The notes under the pieces were generated by a model, which was not told where the DNA came from, searched no databases, and worked only from the letters and a program-made list of their open reading frames with translations. From contig NZ_JAMPKY010000008.1 in the NCBI RefSeq assembly GCF_039962255.1, forward strand, positions 124,001 to 188,000: 64,000 nt of DNA. Reading direction: 5' to 3'. The position numbers and the translations under genes were made by a program. This document shows positions 50,367 to 58,679 of the stretch, piece by piece. The DNA comes from Leptolyngbya subtilissima AS-A7 (GTDB lineage: Bacteria; Cyanobacteriota; Cyanobacteriia; Phormidesmidales; Phormidesmidaceae). Each line of letters opens with the position of its first letter. Position 1 is the stretch's first letter.

Positions 50367-51609
50367 AAACGTGAAGATTCTTCAAATTAATTCCAGCGAC
50401 TACGGTGATGGCGGCGGCGGCGCAATTGCTATGTATAGGCTAGCTCAAGGATTAAGAGCATCTGGGCTAGACTGCAAAATATTAAGCGGGATTAAAACTA
50501 CAGATTTAGATTGGTCTCGACAGATTCACCGAAAACCTAAGATTGAAGCAAGGATTAGAAAATGGACATCAAGACTAGGTCTTAACGATCTACACTGCGT
50601 TAGCTCATTTGAGTTAACTACAGAGAAGTTTTATCTCGATGCTGATATTATTAATTTCCATGTCATTCACAGCAACTTTTTCAATTACTTAGCGCTCTCT
50701 AAGTTAACCCAATCTAGGCCCGGTATCTTCACTCTTCACGACATGTGGAGTTTTACTGGCCACTGTGCCTATAGTTACGACTGTACTCGCTGGAAAACCG
50801 GTTGTGGTCAGTGCCCTTACCCTAACACCTACCCTCTAATCCACCATGACGGCACTTCTTGGGAATGGAAACTCAAGAACTGGACTTACAGTCGATCTGA
50901 TTTAACAATAGTTACGCCTAGCCATTGGCTAACGGAGCAAGCCAAGTCCAGCATGTTAAATCGTTTTGATATTCATCACATACCATATGGTATTAGCACG
51001 AGTGATTACCAACCTCTTGATCCAGAGCTTTGCCGCGTCGCCTTGGGTATTTCACAAAAGAAAAAAGTTTTGCTTTTCAGTGCTGTTGACCTCAAAGATG
51101 CTCGCAAAGGCGGTGACTTGTTAGTCAAAGCGCTAACTCAACTGCCAAACACAATCAAGCAAGACTGCGTATTATTAACTTTAGGTAGCACAACTCATCA
51201 ACTAGCTTCGGCGGTCGATCTGCCTGTAATAAATTTGGGCTATGTAAGCAGCGATCGGCTCAAGTCAGTAGTTTATTCTGCAGCAGATCTCTTTCTCTTG
51301 CCTACCCGTGCTGACAACTTACCGTTAGTGCTACAAGAAAGTATGGCCTGTGGTACTCCTATGGTTTCTTTTGATATTGGTGGAGTGTCTGACTTAGTGC
51401 GTCCCGGAATTACAGGCTATCTAGCCCAAGCTGAAAACGTAGACGATTTCTGTAAAGGTATAATAGATTTGCTAGATGATGATGTGAAGCGGCAAGCTAT
51501 GGGCAAAAATTGCCGTCACATTGCCTTAGAAGAGTATTCTCTCGACTTACAAGCCAAACGTTATTCGCATCTTTATCAGCAAGTACTAAAAGAAAGAGTT
51601 GACAAATAG
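50341..51609 (+). CDS. Glycosyltransferase family 4
   Basis: This GT-B enzyme of up to 422 aa contains KILQINSSDYGDGGGGAIAM, the subfamily signature FTLHDMWSFTGHCAYSYDC followed by a Cys cluster (WKTGCGQCPYP), and a donor domain with LPTRADNLPLVLQESMACGT. The start is uncertain: the ATG at 50341 overlaps the previous gene, while the GTG at 50371 would give a start aligned with relatives (MKVLHIN-like). It is the intact relative of the fragment at 48915. The following 290 bases to 51900 are AT-rich and appear empty. Confidence 0.9.
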   Translation: MSITLSLIKNVKILQINSSDYGDGGGGAIAMYRLAQGLRASGLDCKILSGIKTTDLDWSRQIHRKPKIEARIRKWTSRLGLNDLHCVSSFELTTEKFYLDADIINFHVIHSNFFNYLALSKLTQSRPGIFTLHDMWSFTGHCAYSYDCTRWKTGCGQCPYPNTYPLIHHDGTSWEWKLKNWTYSRSDLTIVTPSHWLTEQAKSSMLNRFDIHHIPYGISTSDYQPLDPELCRVALGISQKKKVLLFSAVDLKDARKGGDLLVKALTQLPNTIKQDCVLLTLGSTTHQLASAVDLPVINLGYVSSDRLKSVVYSAADLFLLPTRADNLPLVLQESMACGTPMVSFDIGGVSDLVRPGITGYLAQAENVDDFCKGIIDLLDDDVKRQAMGKNCRHIALEEYSLDLQAKRYSHLYQQVLKERVDK

Positions 51610-51900
51610 TAATTGATCCCTCTGGCCATAAATCCGACATTTTTTAGCAGTTTTCAGACAAAGCTTAAGTTTTTTAGAATTCTAAATAAACTTTTTTCAG
51701 TCAATTATTCAAGAATAGAATTCAAGCTGCCCAAGATTTCACATAATATTTTTAGATTTATCTGCTTAATCCATAAATAAGACCTAACTTCTTAGCATTT
51801 GGCAAGCATTTTTTTAGATTCTTATTTATTTTCAAGCAAAGCTTAATTAGAAGGAAAGCTGGTTTAAGCTTTACTGTTTTTACAATTAGTCTCATCGTTA

Positions 51901-52815
51901 ATGAAAGCAAACCACGACACTCTGACGTTGACAGATTTTCCTCAACCTCCTAAGGGTAAAACAGGGTGGCCTTGGACTAAAGGCAGTAAACCATTCTCTA
52001 AATACATGCCTGATGGCTCAGATTGGCCACGTGTTAGTGTTATAACCCCAAGCTACAACCAAGGACAATTCCTAGAAGAAACGATTCGCTCGGTCTTGCT
52101 TCAGGGCTATCCAAACCTCGAATACATAATCATTGATGGAGGTAGCACCGATAATTCAATTGAGATAATTAAAAAATACCAATCTCGTATTACCTATTGG
52201 CTCAGTGAAAAAGATAAAGGACAGGCTCATGCAATTAACAAAGGATTGAAAATCAGTACTGGCTCTATCCTGGGTTGGATAAATAGCGATGACTTATATA
52301 CAAAAGATGCTCTAAAAAAAGTTATTCAAGCATTTTATCAAAACCAGCTATACACATTGGTGCATGGCAATAGAATCTTAATTAATGAAAATAGTGAAGT
52401 TACAGGTTGCTCTCCTCTTTCACCTTTTATACCTGAAACAACTTCCTATAATATATCGTCAGAAACCGTTTTTTGGAAGAGAAGTATTATGGAGAAAGCT
52501 GGGCTATTAAAGGAAAGCCTACAATTTGCAATGGATCTTGAGTTTTTTTGTCGATTATACTTGTGTGGCAAATTTCTCAAGTTAGATGAGTATCTAGGAT
52601 ATTTTCGATGTTACAGTTTCAACAAAAGCTCGACTATACCACATATAGGGATAGAGGAGGCTTCTAGAGAATGGGAAAGTATTTTCGGAAGTAAATTTAC
52701 AGTCAAAAGAAATAAAGTAGGCAAAATAACTTTACTAAGATCATTTATTACCAATCCACAATTGATAGGTTTGCCCTACGCAAAATACAAGATTTCAAAA
52801 TATCTTGGAAATTAA
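51901..52815 (+). CDS. Glycosyltransferase family 2
   Basis: This 304-aa GT-A enzyme begins with a short Pro/Lys-rich leader, then VSVITPSYNQGQFLEETIRS, IIDGGSTDNSIEII and the metal-binding GWINSDDLYT near residues 123-132. The pattern SSETVFWKRSIMEKAGLL in the second half resembles the product at 49461. It lies in the AT-rich block, upstream of two sulfotransferase genes. Confidence 0.9.
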   Translation: MKANHDTLTLTDFPQPPKGKTGWPWTKGSKPFSKYMPDGSDWPRVSVITPSYNQGQFLEETIRSVLLQGYPNLEYIIIDGGSTDNSIEIIKKYQSRITYWLSEKDKGQAHAINKGLKISTGSILGWINSDDLYTKDALKKVIQAFYQNQLYTLVHGNRILINENSEVTGCSPLSPFIPETTSYNISSETVFWKRSIMEKAGLLKESLQFAMDLEFFCRLYLCGKFLKLDEYLGYFRCYSFNKSSTIPHIGIEEASREWESIFGSKFTVKRNKVGKITLLRSFITNPQLIGLPYAKYKISKYLGN

Positions 52816-52885
52816 ATTTTTACTCCGAAAATAACAAGTTAATGTTTGATATCATTAAATAATTAAAATTGAAGTATTAGAATGA

Positions 52886-53593
52886 ATGAGCCAAGCCATT
52901 ATCTTATTCACTCACATCCCTAAAACTGGAGGTACTTCTATCAAAAAAAGTTTAATTAGTGGTAGAAATGTCAAAGAGGTAAAATTCAGCGGACTCAAAA
53001 AATTTTTTCTCGAAGATCATGATGAAATAGAGTTCTTAAATGGCCATTATCCTTACGGAGTCCACCATTTTCTTAGAGCAAGAAGGAAAAAATACTATTT
53101 TGTGATTTTGCGTGAGCCTCTTGACCAAGCTATTTCGTATTATTATTTCGTCAAGCAATGCGACCACTCATCATACCGTCACCCCCACCTCGAAGATGTG
53201 AAAAAGTATCCCATAGGTGAATTTTACAAAATAAAAGAATATCAGAATATTCAAACAAAATATATAGCAGGCTTTCCTTGCCATCCTTTTTCAAAACTTT
53301 TACCTGAAATGTTTGGTTCAAAGCTTCTTCTCCGATACGCCAAAAATAATTTAGAACACAATTACAACTTTTTTGGGCTTTTAGAAAATATAGATGCCTG
53401 TCAAGAGATTTTAGCTATGGAACTAGGACTATCCAATCTCAAAATAAAAGATATTTCAAAAATTACTCGAGACAGACCTAGTGCGGAAGAGCTAGATAAA
53501 GAAAGTAAAAAATCTATTTTTGAGGCTAACGCTTTGGATTTTAAGCTCTATGAACATTCCAAAAAAGTATTTCATGACCGCTATTTTGGTTAA
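52886..53593 (+). CDS. Sulfotransferase-family protein
   Basis: This 235-aa protein has the PAPS 5'-phosphosulfate loop in THIPKTGGTSIKKSL near residues 9-24 and the 3'-phosphate motif in FVILREPLDQAISYYYF near 72-88, as in the carbohydrate sulfotransferase family (Sulfotransfer_2). The usual Arg-Asp-Pro of that second motif reads Arg-Glu-Pro, a known variant. It would transfer sulfate from PAPS to a glycan. A second ATG in another frame begins 4 bases earlier. Confidence 0.8.
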   Translation: MSQAIILFTHIPKTGGTSIKKSLISGRNVKEVKFSGLKKFFLEDHDEIEFLNGHYPYGVHHFLRARRKKYYFVILREPLDQAISYYYFVKQCDHSSYRHPHLEDVKKYPIGEFYKIKEYQNIQTKYIAGFPCHPFSKLLPEMFGSKLLLRYAKNNLEHNYNFFGLLENIDACQEILAMELGLSNLKIKDISKITRDRPSAEELDKESKKSIFEANALDFKLYEHSKKVFHDRYFG

Positions 53594-53793
53594 ACGCCTT
53601 ATCCTCTTTGTAAGGTTTAAAGACGATTTGATTTTTCTAAATTAAATCTTAATGTTATTAAAGACATCTTTCCATATTTCTTCCTTAATGTTGACCCAAA
53701 ATACGGAGTGCTGTATTTGCTTTAGATTAACCTCTAAAGCTGCTGTTTTTGACAATTGTAGGATTTTTCATTAATTAGTAGTGAGTTACAAAG

Positions 53794-54669
53794 TTGAAGT
53801 ACTGCATTATTTTGGGTTGCCCTCGATCAGGAACAACCTTTTTGATGAATTGTTTAGAAGCGCTTTCTTACACTGAATGCCTATCAGGCATTTCTTACCC
53901 TGTTCCTATAGCGCATCTTGCAGCACAGCAATTACCTGAGCAAATACATCAATGCTTAGAGTACTCTTTAGAGTCCACCTTAAACGTGTATCTTGATTCT
54001 ATTCCAAACTCTCGATTCAGAGCCTTTGGTCGTTTACTAACTGGTTCTATAAACCTATACGAAGCTAAAGATTTATTTCAAAGAAAGCGGCAGCTAAAGA
54101 ACTTTGTATATAAAGAGCCTTTCTTTAGTTTTGCCCCTGATTTTGTTTATAGAGCTTTGCCTGGCTGCAAAATAATATATCTGTATCGTGACGGCCGCGA
54201 CTGTGCTAACTCATTGGTTAGAGAGTACGACGTACTAACGAACGACAAGTTAAAAACTCTTAGAACATCAGAGTCAACGCTAGGCTATAGATACGGAAAT
54301 TTTTGGGTCCCTTGGTGGGTTATAACTGATCAAGCCAATGATTTCATTCAGGCTTCTCCCTATGTCCGAGCCATTTGGATGTGGAAAGAAATGGTAAACC
54401 GCTGCGAATCATTTTTTTCTCAACCCGACGTTGCAAAAAGTGGGCGAATTTTAAAAGTAAAGTATGAAGATCTAGTTCATGAGCCTATGGTTTATGGAGA
54501 GAAAATCGTTAACTATATTGATGCAGATTTTAATAGTCGAATCCAAAAGCGGTTTAAGCAAGCTTCAGTTAAAGCTATTGGAAAGTACAAGAAGCGAGAT
54601 GCTTTAGATATCAAATTAGCGGAACAATTGGCACATCGTGAATTGAGCTTATACGGTTACATTGCATAG
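53794..54669 (+). CDS. Sulfotransferase
   Basis: This 291-aa protein has the PAPS-binding loop ILGCPRSGTTFLMNCLEAL at residues 6-24 and the 3'-phosphate segment IIYLYRDGRDCANSLVREY near 128-146; LKVKYEDLVHEP further on is typical of bacterial sulfotransferases. The start is a TTG, with no ATG close by and no clear ribosome-binding site; the frame begins only a few residues before the PAPS loop. Together with the previous gene it suggests that the product of the locus is sulfated. Confidence 0.85.
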   Translation: MKYCIILGCPRSGTTFLMNCLEALSYTECLSGISYPVPIAHLAAQQLPEQIHQCLEYSLESTLNVYLDSIPNSRFRAFGRLLTGSINLYEAKDLFQRKRQLKNFVYKEPFFSFAPDFVYRALPGCKIIYLYRDGRDCANSLVREYDVLTNDKLKTLRTSESTLGYRYGNFWVPWWVITDQANDFIQASPYVRAIWMWKEMVNRCESFFSQPDVAKSGRILKVKYEDLVHEPMVYGEKIVNYIDADFNSRIQKRFKQASVKAIGKYKKRDALDIKLAEQLAHRELSLYGYIA

Positions 54670-54814
54670 CTCAGCATCTCTATTTTCAGTTAATAGGCAA
54701 AGTGAAAGTTCATACAAGTTCTTTTTTCGGCTTTGACTAGAAAACAAGTATGATCGAGCAAATAGCTATATTGAAGTCAGCAATTAAGACATCAAGCTGA
54801 AGAGTCACTTCTGG

Positions 54815-55933
54815 ATGGATGGTCAAATAAATAAAGAAATTTGCCAGATTGTCCCGAGTCTTCCTCCGGATATTAATGGGGTAGGTGATTATGCTCTCAA
54901 TTTAGCAAATCAGCTTAGATTAGATTTCGGCATCAACACGCATTTTATAATTTGTGACCCGGCTTGGGTAGGATCTGATAAGTTAGAGGGATTTCCAGTT
55001 AATCAAATTAGTTATCGATCAGCAAAATCTCTTATTGCTCAATTAGTTAACATTGAGCCTAAAAGTTCTATTCTGCTTCATTATGTTGGTTACGGTTACG
55101 CCAAACGAGGGTGTCCAACTTGGCTAATAAATGGATTGAAAATTTGGAATCATCAATGCCAACAGGTACACCTGGTGACAATGTTTCACGAGACTTCCGC
55201 CTTTGGCCCGATTTGGACAAGTGCTTTCTGGTTCTCTGCAACACAGAAATTTTTAGTAAAACAGTTAATCAGGCTAAGCGATCGCATCTTCACCAGCAAG
55301 CGTTCCTACGCGGAGCTACTGCAGAGCTATGCCCCAAGAAAGTTCACAACTATTCCATCAATTCCTGTCTTCTCAACCGTAGGCGAGCCAAAGAATCCTT
55401 CCAGCTTATCTGAACGTACCCGTCGCCTCGTCATCTTTGGAGGGCGCAGCCAACGCATCAAAGTCTACGAAGATTCCTTAGAACAACTTCTCCAAATTTG
55501 CCGATATTTGGACATTCAACAGATTTGTGACATCGGACCAGTTCTCGACACACTTCCTGCTGAAATAGATAACATATCGATTACCGCCGCGGGTTGCCTT
55601 CCCAGTGAAAAGATCTCTACCATTCTCTCCAACTCGATCGCAGGTTTTTTCAGTTACCACCCTGCATTCCTTGGCAAATCCACGATTTTCGCAGCGTACT
55701 GTGCCCACCGGGTCATACCTATCAGTGCGACTATGACCGATCTCCCTGAAGAGGGGTTGCAACCTGGCAAGCATTACGCCCTTCCAGATCAATACAACAC
55801 CGAGAGAAGAGATATGGCATTGATGCAGACGATCGCAGACCATGCTTATGCCTGGTATCAAGTGCACAATTTATCGGCACAGGCCAAAGCCTACTACACG
55901 CTTCTGTCAGATTTGGACGTCCCACAACCATGA
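54815..55933 (+). CDS. Glycosyltransferase-like protein (GT-B)
   Basis: This 372-aa protein begins ICQIVPSLPPDINGVGDYAL, as in GT4 enzymes, and has a donor-domain-like region (VIFGGRSQRIKVYEDS) but a weak acidic signature, so activity is uncertain. The first third is AT-rich; from about 55200 the composition becomes host-like, and a HIP1 site appears near 55280. The stop codon overlaps the next ATG (ATGA). Confidence 0.75.
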   Translation: MDGQINKEICQIVPSLPPDINGVGDYALNLANQLRLDFGINTHFIICDPAWVGSDKLEGFPVNQISYRSAKSLIAQLVNIEPKSSILLHYVGYGYAKRGCPTWLINGLKIWNHQCQQVHLVTMFHETSAFGPIWTSAFWFSATQKFLVKQLIRLSDRIFTSKRSYAELLQSYAPRKFTTIPSIPVFSTVGEPKNPSSLSERTRRLVIFGGRSQRIKVYEDSLEQLLQICRYLDIQQICDIGPVLDTLPAEIDNISITAAGCLPSEKISTILSNSIAGFFSYHPAFLGKSTIFAAYCAHRVIPISATMTDLPEEGLQPGKHYALPDQYNTERRDMALMQTIADHAYAWYQVHNLSAQAKAYYTLLSDLDVPQP

Positions 55934-56631
55934 GCCAGTCAGCCTTAACCCCTACAGCACTGCACCAATATCGGCAGCAGGCTGCCGAAGCTAGCGCCGG
56001 CATCAGCAGCGAAGCCATCTATACCTGTTTCGAGAGGGAACTACTGCACCGTTCAGCTAGTGGATCTGTGCTGGACTGGGGATCTGGACAGGGATTGCTA
56101 ACCCAGCGGTTGTTGAACTTAAAGCAATTCCAATCCATTACTGCCGCAGATATACAGCCTCGTCCTAAAACTATTGATGCGGCCATTCAATGGAGGCAGG
56201 CTGATCTTAACAACCCGATGAACCTGGAAGCCGAAGTCTTTGATGTAATTGTCTCCGCAGAAGTTATCGAGCATCTCGAAAATCCCAGGGCTATTGCTCG
56301 GGAATGGTTTCGATTGCTTAAACCCGGCGGTCTCCTTATATTTAGCACTCCTAATAACGAGAGTTGGCGGGCAATTCTAGCTTTGCTTCTGCAAGGACAT
56401 TTTGTTGAATTCGGTGATTCGTCCTACCCTGCACACATCACCGCTCTGGTGCGAAAAGATATCACTCACATCTTGAGCGAAGCAGGCTTCTGCTTACCCG
56501 AATTTTTGTTTACTAATGTTGGGAAAATTCCTAAACTCCCTCGCTATCACTGGCAAAAGCTATCGTTGGGTTTCTTGAAAGGACTACGCTTTAGCGATAA
56601 CGTTCTGGCTATTACTTATAAGCCTCAATAA
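55930..56631 (+). CDS. SAM-dependent methyltransferase
   Basis: This 233-aa class I methyltransferase has SAM motif I in VLDWGSGQGLLTQRLL near residue 47, then FDVIVSAEVIEHLENP near 103-118 and LKPGGLLIFSTPNNE. It resembles UbiG/methyltransferase-11 enzymes found in polysaccharide loci. It is translationally coupled to the preceding glycosyltransferase by the ATGA overlap. Confidence 0.87.
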   Translation: MSQSALTPTALHQYRQQAAEASAGISSEAIYTCFERELLHRSASGSVLDWGSGQGLLTQRLLNLKQFQSITAADIQPRPKTIDAAIQWRQADLNNPMNLEAEVFDVIVSAEVIEHLENPRAIAREWFRLLKPGGLLIFSTPNNESWRAILALLLQGHFVEFGDSSYPAHITALVRKDITHILSEAGFCLPEFLFTNVGKIPKLPRYHWQKLSLGFLKGLRFSDNVLAITYKPQ

Positions 56632-56710
56632 ACTTTCAAAACTACGAAATTCGAATTGCAGAAGCACTTCCGATAAAAGATTAAATTACAAACATCAGCC
56701 ACCTTAAAGT

Positions 56711-57619
56711 ATGGGAGTCATTAGCTTCATTAATCGCCCAGAATATTTCTTTCAACCCAATCAGATAGTTAAACGATTTAGGTTGAACTTTAAAGCTTCT
56801 CCCGTTTCGGAAACTTTCAGCTTACCCTGGGGAGTTGAAATTAACGCTTTTCCTGGAGAAGTTGTTGGCCGCTCTATCGCTGCCATGGGAATCTACGATT
56901 TATGTGTATCAGAAACACTTTGGCGGATTATTGACGAGGGTGAAACTTGCGTTGATGTAGGAGCAAACATTGGTTACATGACCAGTTTGATGGCACATCG
57001 CGTTGGTTTGGAAGGAAAAGTTAGCGCCTTTGAACCTCATCCAAGCATTTACCAACGCCTCTCTGATAATGTCCGGAATTGGAGTACAGAAAAGAACTGG
57101 ACTCAGGTTGAGGTTAGCAACCTGGCTATTTCTGATCAACCGGGTGAAGCCCAGTTGTTTGTACCTACGAACTTTGACCTGAATCAAGGCACAGCTTCTC
57201 TTACATTTGCCTCAAGCGAGGCTGATTATTCAACAGACCAGAAACTTGTAGTTGAAACTGATACTTTAGACAATCTATTTGATAATTTTACAATTGGGCT
57301 CTTAAAAATCGACGTTGAGGGGCATGAAATAAACGTGCTGTCAGGTGCGGAAGAACTGCTAATAAAAAATCGAATTCGTGACATTATTTTTGAGGAGCAC
57401 AGACCCTATCCAAATCCTGTTTCCGAATTTTTGAAAGAAAAAGGATATTCCATATATAGGGTTACAAAAGGATTATGCAAACCTAATTTAGTGCCACCCC
57501 AAGCAGCAAGTTTTCATCCCTGGGATCCTCCTTGCTACCTAGCCACAAAAGACATTGATCGTGTGGCTAATCGTTTTAAACCGTTGGGTTGGAAATGTCT
57601 TAAAAATACGACGCCATAA
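56711..57619 (+). CDS. FkbM-family methyltransferase
   Basis: This 302-aa protein has the FkbM pattern: CVDVGANIGYMTSLMAHRVG near residues 79-98, KVSAFEPHP, and the conserved LLKIDVEGHEINVLSGAEEL near 198-217. It probably O-methylates a sugar of the polysaccharide. It is independent of the double FkbM protein at 42861, so the locus has three FkbM domains in total. A GT4 gene starts 37 bases after its stop. Confidence 0.88.
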   Translation: MGVISFINRPEYFFQPNQIVKRFRLNFKASPVSETFSLPWGVEINAFPGEVVGRSIAAMGIYDLCVSETLWRIIDEGETCVDVGANIGYMTSLMAHRVGLEGKVSAFEPHPSIYQRLSDNVRNWSTEKNWTQVEVSNLAISDQPGEAQLFVPTNFDLNQGTASLTFASSEADYSTDQKLVVETDTLDNLFDNFTIGLLKIDVEGHEINVLSGAEELLIKNRIRDIIFEEHRPYPNPVSEFLKEKGYSIYRVTKGLCKPNLVPPQAASFHPWDPPCYLATKDIDRVANRFKPLGWKCLKNTTP

Positions 57620-57656
57620 TACCAGCACGAGCTACTTTGCTGACGCAATATTTCCC

Positions 57657-58679
57657 ATGAAAATTCTTCTATCCTCAACTTATTTCTATCCGAATTTAGG
57701 GGGTAGTGAAACTGATGCTGAAATTTTTGCCAGAGAATTTGTTAAATTAGGACATACTGTCAAAGTTGTAACCCAAACTCCAGGGAGTAATTTCGATGAT
57801 AGGGGCGCAACCTTCCCCTTCGAAGTTATGCGACAGCCTAGTGCCTTGCATTTGCTCAAACTCACACGCTGGAGTGATGTTTGTTTCCAGAATGGCATCA
57901 TTCTCAAACAAGCTTGGGCAATGTGGCTCACCCAAACCCCTTGGGTCATTCGTCACCAAACCTGGATTCAGCATCCTGGCCAACAGCCTACTTGGTTAAC
58001 TCAGCTGAAACTTCGAATGGTTAAGCTTGCCACGTCGATCGCTATCAGTAAACCTATTGCTGATCACCTCAATCATCCATCCACCTTAATTCCTAACCCT
58101 TATCGTGAAGACTTGTTTCGCCATCTTCCAGAGATTCCACGCATTAAAGAATTGGTGTTTCTGGGGCGTTTGGTATCTGATAAAGGCTTAGATTTGCTGC
58201 TAAGCGCCATAGCAAAGCTTAAGAATGACAACTTATACCCTCGACTAACTGTGATTGGCACTGGTGAAGAAGGTGAAGTCTTACGTCAACAAGCCGAGGA
58301 TCTCAAGATCAATGAACAGGTTCATTTTGTCGGAGCAAAGGTTGGCGAGGAGTTAGTTCACTTACTTAATGCACACCAAATTTTGGTTGTTCCCTCTCGT
58401 TGGCACGAGCCGTTTGGGGTTGTAGCCTTAGAAGGCATTGCCTGTGGTTGCGTCGTTGTTGGGTCATCGGGAGGCGGGCTAAAAGACGCTATTGGTGATT
58501 GCGGTACTACATTTCCCAATGGTGATGAGGCCTCTCTGAAGCAGGTGCTTTACCAACTGCTTACTCAGCCCGAGTTACTAATTCGCTATCGGTCTAATGC
58601 GACTAGTCATTTAGCGAAGCACCAACAGACGGCCGTAGCTAAAGCCTATCTTCAAGTTTTAGAGACTGCTTGCCAATGA
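57657..58679 (+). CDS. Glycosyltransferase family 4
   Basis: This 340-aa GT-B enzyme begins MKILLSSTYFYPNLGGSETD, typical of the family, which is why I chose the ATG at 57657 although the frame is open from 57555. The donor domain has FLGRLVSDKGLDLLLSAIAK, VIGTGEEGEVLRQQAE and the acidic signature PSRWHEPFGVVALEGIACG. The stop overlaps the start of the next gene (ATGA). Confidence 0.92.
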   Translation: MKILLSSTYFYPNLGGSETDAEIFAREFVKLGHTVKVVTQTPGSNFDDRGATFPFEVMRQPSALHLLKLTRWSDVCFQNGIILKQAWAMWLTQTPWVIRHQTWIQHPGQQPTWLTQLKLRMVKLATSIAISKPIADHLNHPSTLIPNPYREDLFRHLPEIPRIKELVFLGRLVSDKGLDLLLSAIAKLKNDNLYPRLTVIGTGEEGEVLRQQAEDLKINEQVHFVGAKVGEELVHLLNAHQILVVPSRWHEPFGVVALEGIACGCVVVGSSGGGLKDAIGDCGTTFPNGDEASLKQVLYQLLTQPELLIRYRSNATSHLAKHQQTAVAKAYLQVLETACQ

